A stretch of DNA of 64,000 nucleotides from Orbilia blumenaviensis. Lineage: Eukaryota > Ascomycota > Orbiliomycetes > Orbiliales > Orbiliaceae. The position numbers and the translations under genes are program-made. Numbering within the stretch: the stretch's first letter is position 1; each line of letters opens with the position of its first letter. This document shows, piece after piece, positions 14,701-28,773 of the stretch. Under the pieces are notes generated by a model. The model searched no databases. It saw nothing but the letters and a program-made list of their open reading frames with translations, and was not told the DNA's origin. The stretch is from NCBI GenBank assembly GCA_036872755.1, contig JAVHNS010000005.1, positions 62,001-126,000 of the forward strand, read 5' to 3'.

Positions 14701-16174
14701 CTGGCCTTAACCCCAATCCAAAGGTCGAAAAGGACGATCTCCTGTGGACTGTCTACTCAAAGGGCTCCTTCGAATTTGAGGCGCTGACTCCACTGGATGT
14801 ACAAAAAGCCGTTGAAGCCCAAGTTTTCCGCCGATATAGGTTCAAACTTGCAGAATCATGGTGGACAAACATCAGGCAAAAGCAACTCCTACGAGAGATC
14901 TCCTTGAAAATGGGGCTCCAACTCTGCGCGAAGGAGTATGCCTTCGATAAATCCACTGCAACCCCTCTACCTGTCACGCCGCCGCCGCAAGTCACCACAA
15001 ACGGCCAGTCCAAGCAAAATTCCAAGAAAAAGGGTAGCCAAGCACAGCCAGCTGCCAGCACTACGCAAGCCGTGCAACAACTGACCTTCACTCAAGAAGA
15101 CATTGTAAATATTGTCGCGATCGTCAAAGAAGCTTCCCCTAAGGTTAGTTCCCCAGATATTTCGCCTACTAGTTTCTACATATGCCAAATTCTGACACGA
15201 CATCAAAACTATAGAGCCAACTCGCGGAAGAAGCCCTTGAGGCGGGACGCATTTCCATTCTGCAAGATCAAAGAGAGTTAGGTCAAGAGCTCCTCCTTGA
15301 ATCGCTATCTCTCCATGAACAGATATACGGTATCCTTCATCCAGAAGTGGCAAGAGTATATAATGCTTTGGCCATGATCTATTATCAATTGGACGAAAAA
15401 CCTGCCGCCGTAGAATTGTCTAGAAAAGCCGTTCTAGTGGCGGAACGTATATTGGGAGTCGATAGTGCCGAGACCATTCTTTCATACCTCAACTTGGCGT
15501 TGTTCGAGCACGCGAGCGGAAATACAAATGCCGCTCTAGCCTTGATTCGGCACGCCCTAAAAATGTGGAAGATCGTCTACGGGGAAGGCCATCCAGACTC
15601 GGTCACTACCATGAATAATACCGCGGTCATGCTTCAGGCATTGAAGCATTACCATGACTCGAGACTGTGGTTTGAGGCGTCGCTCAAACTGTGTGAATCC
15701 ATCTTCGGGGCATCTTCACCCCATACGGCAACCTTGTCCTTCCAACTTGCACAAGCCCTTGCTCTAGACAACGAATCTAAGGGAGCAGTGTCTCGGATGA
15801 GGGACGCTTATAACGTTTTCCTCCAGGAGTTTGGTGCGGAGGATGGACACACGAAGGAGGCTGAGAACTGGCTCGAACAGTTGACACAGAACGCCGTCAG
15901 TATCGCGAAACAGGCCAAGGACTTGCAGAACCGCCGTCTAAGAAGGGTTGCTATGACTCCGCGGGTGACATTGGGGACGAAGCCACAGCCTGGCATGGGC
16001 CTTTCGCCAGCTGATTCCATCAAGCCCGAAGATGCCATCACGAGGGACGGCATCGATTCACGAAGCATTGACGACTTGATGCGGTATATTGAAGGCACGG
16101 ATGCGAAGAAAGCACCTGGATCGAAGAAACAACCCGGGCGTGCTAACCCCAAGAGGCGAGGTGGGAAAGCGTAA
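11772..16174 (+). CDS. CLU1: Clustered mitochondria protein CLU1 (eIF3-associated p135)
   Basis: Cytosolic protein needed for normal mitochondrial distribution; family members bind mRNAs of nuclear-encoded mitochondrial proteins and associate with eIF3. Exons: 11772-11793, 12139-12312, 12372-12424, 12484-14364, 14427-15143, 15215-16174; 1268 residues, close to the usual length. In order: acidic disordered N-terminus (1-65), CLU-N ubiquitin-like region (FQLVVKLPHHPFKIHVM onward), the central CLU domain (about 385-615, including ERVFRERLLSKLFADFTDAAVRGAVLIARG), a lysine/glutamate linker, the eIF3-p135-like helical region (14427-15143) and C-terminal TPR repeats (about 950-1130, with the HPEVARVYNALAMIY and HPDSVTTMNN pattern). 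The first coding exon is only 22 bases and is followed by a long 345-base intron, a likely place for regulation. The TAA stop is the beginning of a run of 24 A. Confidence 0.96.
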
Positions 16175-16196
16175 AAAAAAAAAAAAAAAAAAAAAA
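16173..16196. repeat. A24 tract overlapping the CLU1 stop codon
   Basis: The last two bases of the CLU1 TAA stop open an uninterrupted run of 24 A in the genome. The gene has normal introns, so this is not the tail of a retrocopy of the whole gene. Confidence 0.95.
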
Positions 16197-16790
16197 TACG
16201 AATTATTTTTTTCGAACGAGGCACCATGGCCAGTTCCCAATCTGAAACTTCAGCAATGCCATAATGACAGCGATAGTGCACCAAAATCAGAACACCGATC
16301 TTTCGAATAACGAATAGACTCCGCTCTTTGTCGCATTTACTTCGCATGCATGCGCATATCGCAATGGAAAGGTAATTCGACTGTAATATAGAAATAGACA
16401 TGATCCGGGCCCTGCTGTATACTATATCAGTATTCCATGTATATACTTTGAAACATTGGACACAGTGGGCGTGTGAGGCACCTGTACTGTACTCATTCCT
16501 TCTCAAGAAACAAAAGCTTGTAAATACCTGTTCATTCAGAATATTCTTTCCATCGTGGCATCTACACTTCATGATAAACCTACCATGTTTACAAAAAAAA
16601 AAAAAAAAAAATAAGGCCATTTAACATACCTCCTACTAACTGAGCCAGCGCCACAATACATTGCAAGTTAGCCTTGCTCCCAGAAATTTTGTTCTAGACA
16701 ACACACTTTTTCCAACAAGGAGCGGCGGCATGGGTTCAACTGCAACGATGCATTGAATATGTAACAGATCATAATATAAATACCGAAGAA
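16175..16790. other. Intergenic, CLU1 to methyltransferase
   Basis: About 600 bases with two A runs (16173-16196 and about 16591-16610). It is AT-rich 3' flank of CLU1 followed by the promoter of the next plus-strand gene; no frame looks coding. Confidence 0.6.
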
Positions 16791-18102
16791 ATGATATTGA
16801 GAGCCGCGTTTCGCCTCAAGGCCCCACGCCATATAGCCCAGGGGGCCGGCTATAGGCAGCAACTAAGCTGCGGGGAATTCACACCCAGACGTCCCCAACA
16901 TCGGCGTGGCCTTGCCGTCGCGACTAACACCGGCCCAGGAGGCAGCGGTGTTTCCAATGCTCGCACGGGTACGGGGGGTGCAGGCTCTTTCCAAATATTC
17001 GACAGACATGTCAAAAGGCTTCAGCGTGACCGGGCGGCGACCGACACCGAAGGATCGAGGAATGTGGACTATCTGCGGGACGAGGTCGCGAACAGGCTCG
17101 TGGAGAGACTCTATGTGAGTTCAGACTTCTTCTTTTTTTTAAAATATATATATATGTATATGTATATGTATATGTATATATGAGCTCTAACACCATTTCC
17201 TCCACTCCGATTATCAGGATATCAACAGGTCTTACGAGAATGTACTCGACCTTGGAGCGGGTGCCTGCCACCTAGCACGGGCTCTCCACCGATCCCACCC
17301 AGATCTCGAGCCCTTCGCAGGCCGTATCAAGCACCTCACCTCAGCAGAGCTCTCATCAAAGCTTCTCAACAGAGACCCGGACTCCTACATCATGCCTCCG
17401 GACTCCCCCATGAAACTAACCCGTCTAGCGCAGGACGAAGAAACCCTCCTCTCCGCACCACCGTCCCAAAACGGCCTCTTCGAAGCCAACACCTTCGACG
17501 CCGTGATATCCTGCGGCTCTTTACACTGGATAAACGACCTCCCATCCGTCCTATCCGGCATCAACCGAGTTTTGAAACCAGATAGCCCGTTCCTATGCGC
17601 CATGTTTGGCGGTGACTCCCTTTACGAGCTCCGCACCTCTTTACAACTTGCAGGTATGGACCGGTTGGGCGGTGTATCGCCTCACGTATCCCCGCTAGCG
17701 GACGTAAGAGATATGGGAGGTCTGCTCCAAAGGACGGGGTATAAGCTCATAACGATCGATATCGATGATATAATCGTTGACTACGAGGATGTATTCGCAC
17801 TTATCAAGGATTTGCAGGCGATGGGTGAGGCTAACGCCGTGCTGGGGAGGAGGAAGACACTGGCCGGGTTGAGCAGGGATGTTCTCATCGGGCTCGAGGG
17901 GATCTATAAGGAGCTGCATGGGAAGGCGGAGGACGGTGGGTCCGGTGGTGGGACGGGGATTCCGGCGACGTTTAGGATTATATACATGATTGGGTGGAAG
18001 GAAGGGTCTGGGCAGCAGCAGCCGTTGAAGAGGGGTACTGGGGAGGTGAATTTGAAGGATATATTGGGGGAACAAGGTGGTGGTGGTGGTGGACTCGGAT
18101 AG
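16791..18102 (+). CDS. NDUFAF5-like mitochondrial SAM-dependent methyltransferase fold protein
   Basis: Probable mitochondrial assembly factor for respiratory complex I. In animals NDUFAF5 hydroxylates an arginine of the NDUFS7 subunit despite its methyltransferase fold. Exons 16791-17114 and 17218-18102; 402 residues. An N-terminal basic presequence (MILRAAFRLKAPRH) is followed by the family block QIFDRHVKRLQRDRAA (about 67-82). The SAM-binding motif I LDLGAG is at about 118-123, and FDAVISCGSLHWINDLP with GINRVLKPD (about 201-229) forms the rest of the Rossmann core. The single intron contains a TATATG microsatellite. The C-terminus (QQQPLKRGTGEVNLKDILGE and a run of six Gly) is slightly extended. 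It converges on the FIT gene with only 314 bases between stop codons. The alternative, a generic methyltransferase, is less likely given the FDRHVKRLQ block. Confidence 0.88.
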
Positions 18103-18416
18103 GATAGAATCTAAACCGTTCCTTCCTTGCTCCCCTTTCCCCCATTTTCGAAAGCCTCTTTCGCTTGTTTTATATAGTAGTAATATATCAATGTCCACCA
18201 AATATATATGTATATATGTATATATGGCGACAGTGAAGACAAAGCGGAGGAAAAAAGAAGGGGGAGACGGGTCGATCTAGGACCAAATATAATTACGCTT
18301 ACAGGATTTTTTTTTGTATAGATAAAAAAAAGGGAACCCCGTGGATAAAAACTACTATTAGGAGTACTACAACAAAAACCAAAAACCAAAAACCAGCATC
18401 AAATCGTTGGGCATTT
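18103..18416. other. Convergent 3' region
   Basis: These 314 bases separate the stop codons of two genes that point at each other. AT-rich, with TATATG repeats and short A/T runs that could serve as polyadenylation signals on either strand. Transcripts probably overlap here. Confidence 0.5.
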
Positions 18417-19435
18417 TCACACCGTAGGTGTGCCGAACCACTGCCTCGCCTGTGGATTCAGCGGGATCATGTAGGCATATAATATGCCCCATTCGAAGAG
18501 CGCAACGAGCCAGCCCGAGACCTAAACACCAATTTTGCACCTCCCGTATTAGCCATTTATTCAAAATCAGAGAAAAAGAAAAAAGAAAGAGATAGAGAGA
18601 AGGAGAAAAGGATAGATATGTATATGTATACCTTCTCAGGCCAGGTGTGAAAGTACACGCTGGTCATCAACAGCATCCACCACCAAAGTCCCAAGATGCC
18701 CCAAACAAACCAATGAACACCGAACCACTCGGCCATCAGCGGCGATATGTTCCTAGGGCCGATGGTACCCCTCCACATGCTATCAACAAGCCTCGGTAAC
18801 GTCTCCGCCCACAGGAACAAGCTAGCATGGGTGAGCATGAAAGCGTGGCCGGACAGGTCGTGACCGCCGTCCCACTTGCCCCCAGCGCCCTTACACGCCG
18901 CCGACGTGGAGGCCCGCTCGGCCTTTATAGCCAACGACGAAGGCTGAACGGCGTAGTTTGGACGACATGCGCCGCCGGTACCGGTGAAGGTGCGATCCAT
19001 GAGCGGGGGGCCGAAGAACCACTGGGTGACCAGGATCCAAGCCAGAGTCGCCAGCCCCCATCGTATCAGAGCTTTCGAGCGGGCGTGTGTGGCATTCGGG
19101 TGGCGCAGGTTCGCGATATGGACGAGGAATGCGGCAGTGGTCCAGAACCAGCCTATCTTCACGAATAAGACATTGAAGATGTTGTTCTTCCTGGAGAAGT
19201 AGGACGCCGATTGTCCAATCGGGGATATTATGGAGAAAAGGGAACCCAGGACGATCGTGGCCGGGTATATGAGGGAGAGGAGGATGAGGATGTGGTGGTG
19301 GTTTTCGCCGGAGGGAGGTGCGGCGGGATACTGCTGGGATGCGGTCAGCTGGGGGGACGGTGGACCCGATGTTGTTGGAGTCGCGATTTCGGGGCCGGAT
19401 GATGATGCTGAGTCCCGGTCTTTGTCGGACGACAT
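18417..19435 (-). CDS. FIT/SCS3 family ER membrane protein (fat storage-inducing)
   Basis: ER integral membrane protein. FIT2 homologues are acyl-CoA diphosphatases/lipid phosphatase-like enzymes needed for lipid droplet budding and phospholipid balance; yeast has Scs3 and Yft2. Exons 19435-18632 and 18521-18417; 302 residues. After a Ser/Pro-rich cytosolic N-terminus (1-48) come about six hydrophobic segments. The two family histidines are visible: one in DLSGHAFMLTHA (about 193-204), one in GVHWFVWGILG (about 239-249). The short last exon restores the conserved ending VSGWLVALFEWGILYAYMIP. The donor AAG/GTATAC is supported because reading through gives only a low-complexity tail. It lies just downstream of ERG24 on the same strand, so two ER lipid-metabolism genes are adjacent. 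Confidence 0.88.
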
Positions 19436-20393
19436 GTCTCTTCTTTTTCTTTCTCTTCTCTATCTTCTATCTTTTATTTTATTATTATTATTATTATTAT
19501 TATTGTTATTCTCTTGAAAGTCTATAATTGAATTTGAAGAGGTATGTGATGAGGTTAAAGTTGCGAAAGAACAAGGAAAGAAGGAAAGAAGAAGTAGAAG
19601 TAGTGGTAGCAGTCGTATATACTGACGTCGTTTGGGAGTTAACTTAAGCCGAACATGGAAAGAAGAGAATGTCGAGCCAAAAATAAAAAAAAGAGTCTCC
19701 CACGCGTTGCGAAGTTCAACAAAGACTATTTTCCCTTCTATTTCTCTTTTGAAATTTATAGGTTATGGAAACAAAAAGAAGACGACGACGACGACGACGA
19801 CGACAGCTTTGTCATACAGCAGTTCCATGAGATGGAAGGAGATATATGATTGGAAGTAGGTAATATCAGAGGTTGGGTTTCAGAAGGAGCTGGAAAAGGA
19901 CACATGAGAATTAAGCATATTCAACCACAAAAAAAGAAATAAAAAGAAATAAAAGTTGGGTTGAGAAATCGCAAGCAGCAGCTGCCGCGAGTTTTGGGGT
20001 GACGTATTGCGTGCATGTGCAGGACAGGACAGGACAGGACAGGGCCCCGACGACGATGAGAGACACCGCCCTTAGCTTTGCCACAATCCCTTGTGGCGCC
20101 TTTTCCCCCTTAGCCAAGGGCTACCTCTTTTGATCCAATGCTAGGTACCTACGCATAGGTATAGATAGGTATACATTTATCCATTTGCATTCACTTGGGT
20201 ATCACTATACCCGGTGATGGACTGGACTGTACTGTTGTTTTTGTTTTTATAGTTATTGTTATTATATCATATTATATTATAGTATAGGATAGGATAGTAT
20301 ACAGAAAGGATGATTTGCTTTTCGAGTAAAAATACAGAGAGATTAGATACATGTCTAGCAGGGTCATAAAATATAGTATATAAGGTAAGGTAA
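19436..20393. other. Intergenic, ERG24 3' flank and FIT promoter
   Basis: 960 bases with several microsatellites: ATT units about 19479-19505, a GAC block about 19780-19803, and AGGAC units about 20022-20043. No coding frame is convincing. The minus-strand FIT promoter must lie in the left part. Confidence 0.6.
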
Positions 20394-21903
20394 TTAGTAA
20401 ACGCCGGGGACTATCCTGCTCCTGACGATGCCGGTGTACCTCTTCCAGTCCTCGCCGTATTTGATGCGACAGTGCCCGTCGTCCCTCCGCTCCCGGTTGA
20501 TGAGGAGGACGGCGAAGTATCCGACGTAAAAGTACGTTATCCAGGTGCCGAAGCCCGTGGGGAGACACCAGGCCCATCCCATGATCCAGTCGCCGAGATA
20601 GTTGATGTGGCGGGACATGCCCCACCAGCCGGAGATCAACAGCTTCCTTCCCGTTTTAGTTTCGATGTACTTGAGATGTTTGAGGGAGGGGTCCTCCGGG
20701 TTGGTCCTGAAGGCGTTCTTCTGGCCGTTGGCGCCGCGGAAGATGTAGTAACCGATCCCCTTGACGAGGAGGACGCCTGCGACGCCCATGACGCCGAGGT
20801 CGAGGGGGTACATGGCGAGGTACCTCCCCTGGAGGGAGTAGGTGAAGGGGACCCAGGCGAGGTCACCGAAGCTCAGCATGTAACCGAAGCCGTCGGAGGT
20901 GATGTCCATGGTGGTGAGGATGGCGGGTTCGTTCCAGAAGGCGTCGAAGATGTACCAGAACTGGAAGATATTGACGAGGATCATGGAGTCGGTGACCCGG
21001 CCGATGGTCTGGAACTGGCGGGCGGCGAATGCGAGGTTGAGGATGGCCCAGCCCATCATGCCGGGGTGAAGCTCGCAGAAGAGCTTGATGTCGAGCTTTC
21101 CGATGCGCGGGTTGAGCTCCCTGCCGATGAACCACTATCCCTCCCCCAATATCAAATCAATTAGTCAATCAAAATCAAATCAAATCAAATCAATGAACCA
21201 GCCTCGAATACACTATATATGGGGTATATAAAAGAGAGGGAGAGAGAAAAACTCACGTCGTAGAGGTGGTTGCCGGTGTTGCCACCCGCGGCGAGGAGGG
21301 GCCTCGAGGAGCGGAAGGAGGCGAGGTAGATGGCGCAGGCGAGGAGGAAGGAGAAGAGGTTTGCGGCGGTGAGGAGGTGGAGGTAGTGATCCCAGACCCA
21401 AGTCCAGAAGGACCACTCCCAGCCGTTGAGGTAGGTACCGAAGGCGAGGGCGCCCATCAGGGGGATGAAGGTCTCGAGGGCATTGAGGTTGTAGACCAGA
21501 CGCTCTCCGGTCTTGAGGGGGGTTCCTATCCTGTCGCGGACTGGGATGGTGACGTTGAGGAGGGCTAGACCCAAGACGTAGGCTGTGAAGTAACCAAAAA
21601 TCTCGAGGGAGAAGAACTGCTCGCAGGTGGGGACGACCCGATTGAGGTATTCGGACCAGGATAGATGCGAGGGAGGGCAGCCGTGCTCGTTGCAGCCGAA
21701 GTAGAGGAGGAAGGAGACGGAGGGGGCCACGATCGAGATGGCGCCGACTCCCAGACTATATATATACATCATCAATTGTCAGTACCTGTATCCCATATAT
21801 ATCTGTAAGGTAGGATAGTAGAAGGGGAAGTAACGTACGGGCCGGCGAAGTCATAGCCATGGCTGCGAGCCTGCTTGTCGACAGCGCCCTTGACAGCTCC
21901 CAT
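20394..21903 (-). CDS. ERG24: Delta(14)-sterol reductase ERG24
   Basis: Reduces the C14=C15 double bond left by CYP51 in ergosterol synthesis, using NADPH, in the ER membrane. Exons 21903-21839, 21755-21257, 21134-20394; 434 residues, the usual family length. The ERG4/ERG24/lamin-B-receptor signatures are clear: WFIGRELNPRIGKLDIK, FCELHPGMMGW, TTMDITSDGFGYMLSFGD, LAWVPFTYSLQGRYLA, and near the C-terminus GWWGMSRHINYLGDW with the final RIKYGEDWKRYTGIV. Many hydrophobic segments span the protein. The block after GRELNPRIG and the FGDLAWVPFTYSLQ block favour ERG24 over ERG4. The start at 21903 gives MGAVKGAVDKQ, short and polar as expected. It is divergent from ATG27, 844 bases away. Filamentous fungi often have two ERG24 paralogues; which one this is cannot be told from the window. 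Confidence 0.94.
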
Positions 21904-22747
21904 TGTCGCTCGGTCAGTCTCTCTGTGGCTCTCTCTCTCTCTCTCTGTGTGTGTTAGATTCCAATGGTGAGGATTAGAATAGCAGAGTAGAGTAGGGTAG
22001 AGAAGAGTAGAGAATGGAAGAGTAGATTGTTGCTGTTGTCGAGGGTAGAGATCAGAGGCCAGAGGTCAGTATATATAGGTATATATATATATGCTGCTGT
22101 TTTTGTGGTTGACTGGAATGGGCGACCGGTGTCCCGGCGGACCTGGACCCGGCCCTGGCCTCGATCTCCTTTGTCCACTTAGAAGCCACCCAATTACCTA
22201 CTAGGTATTATTTATCATTTATTTTATTTATCACTTATTTATTATTTATTTATCATTTATCTATCAGTTGCCTGTTTAAGCAGTAGCTGCCAATACAAGC
22301 AATAATTATAATTACAATATAATTATAATTGATCAAGTATGTAGATACCGTCTGGGTGTGGCGGTACCGGTTTGAGATGTGGCTGGTGAGCCGCCGCTGC
22401 CCAGAGGAGCATGGTACCTGTTAGACCAGAGTCGAGTAGAGTAGAACAGAGCATACGTAACATCATCTTTTTGTCTGTCTTCAATTGCCGCGCCCCGGCA
22501 ACTTCTATACAACAACATCATCATCATCATCTCCATATAGGTATATATCCCGACTCTTAATTACCTAACTTAGGTGAATAGACAGATATCTTCTACTCTA
22601 CTCTACTCCACTGCACTCTACTATAATTTACTACCTGTATAATACCAGCAAATCATTAATTAATTTATAGTATTGATGATCGATTAAATCAATCGTTAGC
22701 ATCGCTTCGTCGTAAAAAAAAGAGCTGGCTTGAAGGGGAGTGTCAGG
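21904..22747. promoter_or_regulatory. Bidirectional promoter region, ERG24 / ATG27
   Basis: 844 bases between two divergent start codons. It contains a CT repeat just upstream of ERG24 (about 21929-21948), TATATA stretches (22070-22092), a TTTAT repeat (22200-22260) and an ATC repeat (22517-22530). No clear sterol-response element was recognised by eye. Confidence 0.6.
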
Positions 22748-24473
22748 ATGTGGCGTTCACACCACGGGCCATCATCCACCCTCGCTTCCCTCCTCCTCCT
22801 CTCCTCCGTCGCCTCAACTACTATCCTATTATCCACTATCACTATCATCATCGGTATCGCCGCCCCCTCGCACGCCAGTCCGCTCTCCGTCGCCCTCTCC
22901 GAAGCTCCCGACCCGCCCTGCTCTGCCACCTCCAACAAGACCGGCACCTTCGTCGACCTCCACTCCCTCATCCGCAAGGGCCACGACGGGTATCTCTCCC
23001 TCTCCCCTTCCCGTGTATTACATCATATATACTAGGTATATATATATATAATATGTGTGATTGATAGCTGAGCTGTTGCTGTGTATACGGAATCGTATAG
23101 GAACTACGTGGTTGCCGGCCACGACTACAACGCCGACTTCACCCTCAACTTCTGCGCCCCCGTCCTGTCCGCCGACGGCCTCGACTTCCACGCCCTCTCC
23201 GACTCTCACAATGTCTCCGCCTACTACCGCAAGGCCGACCAGACCTACTCCCTCGGCAGGGCTTCCTCCACCCCAAAATTCAGAGGCAGGAAGCTGATCC
23301 TCGAGTACACCGGAGGCAGCCTCTGCCCCAAGCTCGACTCCGACGGTGTCCCAATCGACGGCAAGGATAACGAGGATGGCTACAGAAAGGGCGCCATGTT
23401 CTCCTTCACCTGCGACAGGGATATGATCGGTCCCGCCCGTGTCAGCTTCGTCGGCCAGCAGAACGACTGCAGCTACTGGTTCGACGTCAGGACCTCCAGC
23501 GCCTGCGCCACCGTCAAGCAGCAGCCCCTCGGTCCCGTCGCCATCTTCGGCATCATGTCAGTTTTCTCCTATCACCTTTGATTCCTCCCCACATTATGAT
23601 TTAGTATTGATATTAATATTAATATTATTGCTTTTTTTTGGCGTAGATTCCTCGTCGCCCTGCTGGTGTACTTCATCGGCGGCTGCTTCTACCAGCGGAC
23701 CGTCCTGCACGCCCGCGGCTGGCGTCAGGTCCCGCACTGGCAGACATGGCTCGGTGCTCTGAACTTCATATGGGTAAGGAAACTGCTCTTCCCCGCCAGG
23801 TGGTTTTCCTTCCGTCGGCCGGGTTGAATCCCTTTTTTCTCTCCCCCTTCCTTTCGTTTCAATTTTTTATATCCTTCCTAGGTCACATATTTTTTTTCTT
23901 TCCATCTTCATATCTTTTATCTCCTCTTCCTCGGGACCACCAACCATTGGTTTCCTTTGGTAGGAAGTGTAGTTTTTTTTTTTTTTTAGTTTTTTGTATT
24001 AAGAGAAGCCCGATACCCGTATACACATACACCATATATATCTATATAAGTATATATCTAGCACATATCGATTGATGCACACCCATTCCTCTTCTTCCGC
24101 AGCAACTGAATCATTAACCTCTATTTCCCTCTCTCCTTTTTTTTTTTTTTTTTCAAAGCGGTTACACCTACAAATATATTTAATATATTTTGAAAAAAAA
24201 AAAAAAAAAAAAAAAAATGGACACGAAATGCTAATATTCGTAATCTCCTATCTGTAGGACGGCATCCGGGTATGTGTGTTCTCGACGACAAACCTATGCT
24301 GCCGCCTCGGAGGCCGCGGCCGCCAGGGTCGATTTGGTGGATACACCGCCGCTCCCACCGAAGACGGGAGGCTCGGAAGGGGTGGTCCCGGAGCCCGAAA
24401 CGACGAATGGGCGGATGGCGAGGACGAGAACAGGCTCATAGATCAGTTGGATGACGAGTGGAGCGACGGCTAG
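22748..24473 (+). CDS. ATG27: Autophagy-related protein 27 (ATG27), type I membrane protein
   Basis: Single-pass membrane protein of Golgi, endosomes and vacuole that supports Atg9 traffic in autophagy; its lumenal part is a mannose-6-phosphate-receptor-like fold. Exons 22748-22989, 23101-23556, 23647-23773, 24258-24473; 346 residues. Signal peptide: long hydrophobic stretch before about residue 42. The lumenal domain has paired cysteines (CSATSNKTG, FCAPVLSADG, LCPKLDS, FTCDRDM, NDCSYWFDVRTSSAC). The transmembrane segment is at about 225-246 (GPVAIFGIIFLVALLVYF), followed by CFYQR and WRQVPHWQTW. The cytosolic tail ends ENRLIDQLDDEWSDG, the family ending. ATG 22748 is the only suitable start before the signal peptide. 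Intron 3 is unusually long (484 bases) and contains T17 and A25 runs that could pair. Confidence 0.88.
24137..24217. repeat. T17 and A25 runs inside ATG27 intron 3
   Basis: T run 24137-24153 and A run 24193-24217, separated by about 39 bases. On the transcript U17 and A25 could form a hairpin within the intron. Confidence 0.85.
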
Positions 24474-25160
24474 CCCTGCACTCTTTTTTTTTTTTTTCAT
24501 CGTTCGTCTTTTTGTTGTTTTTCCCTTTCACTTCCTTGAGGGAGGCTTTACTTTACTATTCTATTGGAGTTTCAATTCTGACATACCAGTATATTCATTC
24601 TCGGTGGCCTTTTTTTCGTTTCCTTTCCTTCTATCTTTCTTACATGTTTTTCGGGGCTTGTCGATTATTTACGGAGTCAAGAAGAAAAAAGAAATCCAAT
24701 AGAGTTGCCCATTCGAACCTTTTCCGTCTTGTGCGATTTGAAACCGTATATATATATAAAGCTCTTGGGAGATAACCCAAGAAATGCTGATATACGGCTC
24801 TGCGTAGATCTAGGTATATACACTATTTTTTCTCTTTATCTCTATTGTTCGGAGTTCGCCCACTATGCGTGTGTAGTATACAACATGCATACGTCTATGC
24901 ATATTTTGATTTCTCTAGAACTTTCCTGTCAGGCCCTCGGATAAAGAGCTGCTGGCTACCGTCGGCATAAAAGCTACATTCTGCAGCTAAACCCGGTAGC
25001 GAGTCGCATGGCAGGACCCTAGCTCGGTTTAAAAGGTAGCATCGCAAGCTCTAGCTCCCCCGAAACTCTACTCTTCTTCCCCACAAACTTCATTATCCTT
25101 CGCTCTCCACGCCGTCCCAAGTAAGCTCTACTCTATCGATTATAAAAATTTAGAACGATC
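24474..25160. promoter_or_regulatory. ATG27 3' flank and promoter of the decarboxylase gene
   Basis: 687 bases. The right part looks like a strong fungal promoter: a TTTAAAAG TATA-like element at 25028-25035, about 130 bases before the start codon, followed by a C/T-rich leader (25060-25125). No coding frame was seen. Confidence 0.55.
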
Positions 25161-27648
<2,488 letters not shown>

Positions 27649-28663
27649 AATAAAAGGAGGACGACGAAGAAGAAGAGTAAAATAGGGAGGAGTTCATGTT
27701 GTGCATATACCAATATACTACATGTAGATATGCTAGAGCTGGCCGAACCAATTACCAATTACCAATGGGACGGGCGTGTCTCATGTCATGTCATAGAAGA
27801 AGGCTGTTAATGAGGCTGCTGGACAGGCGACCGGAACGCAATCGAGAAAGTCCGAGCGAAACACGGAAATCCTACGGGTTACCGAATAGAATAGATACAC
27901 ATTTTTTTACCTTTTCATTTTATTTTATTTTTGCCCCCTACAATCTGTAACAGAAAAGTAACAACCAAAGGTGCACCTGAGGCTGTAATTTGGGGAAACG
28001 CATAACGCCGACGTTTAAAGAACATGCCTAATAAGATACAGCCGATTGGATGGGAAGAGAGTTCGCAAAATGTGGACAAGAACAGAAGCTTTAGCCAAGC
28101 AGAAACATGGCTAATGATGAAAAAGGGGTGGTGTTTTTTATTTCCCCACAGCGCCTGTCTGTTCTGTCTGTCTGTCCGTGTATTCAATTTCTATTCTCAT
28201 GCCCATGCCATATGTACAATGTATGTGCGCACGACACCTCGCATCCATATGTGGGTGTGGGGCAGGGCGGCGGCGGAGAAAACGTCAATTGGGCGACAAA
28301 CAAAAAGATCCAATTTCCTGAAATCTCGCCAAGGAAAGAAGAAGAAAAGGATTTCTCGTTTCTTTACTTTACCGATAGTGCTTTACTGTCGGTGACTTTG
28401 GGGTTTGATCCCGAGAAAAAAGTCAATTAATTAATTCGAGCGGCTCAGTTCGTACTTTTCGATGATTTGACATGGTGTGTCGGAACTGGACAGGCTGCAA
28501 GGCTTGGGGGGGGTGAGGTGTGGCTGCCAGCTGGTTTCATTGGAAGGGAAAAAGGAAAGAAGGAAAGAAAAAAAAGGGGGAAGAGAGAAGAAGAAGAAGG
28601 AAGACGGTTCCCACCCAATACAAGTGAGATGGTAAGATGGGTTCCTGCAGGATGCAGCGACAT

Positions 28664-28685
28664 GGGGTTGGGGGTTGGGGGGGGG
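28664..28685 (+). repeat. G-run cluster, possible G-quadruplex
   Basis: Runs of 4, 5 and 9 G separated by TT on the plus strand, able in principle to form a four-stranded G structure. Similar in form to TTGGGG telomere-like units but only three units long. Confidence 0.5.
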
Positions 28686-28740
28686 TTGATAGGCTGCTCT
28701 GTTAATTCTTTCCCCTTCCCCAAAATGGGCTGTGTGGACA

Positions 28741-28745
<5 letters not shown>

Positions 28746-28773
<28 letters not shown>
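28746..28773. repeat. TG dinucleotide repeat
   Basis: About 13 perfect TG units in intergenic DNA. Confidence 0.95.

Noticed and set aside
20472..21164. Plus-strand open frame of 230 codons, acidic Gly/Val/Glu-rich
   Set aside because: Lies antisense to ERG24 exon 3, which has full family motifs; the composition is a by-product.
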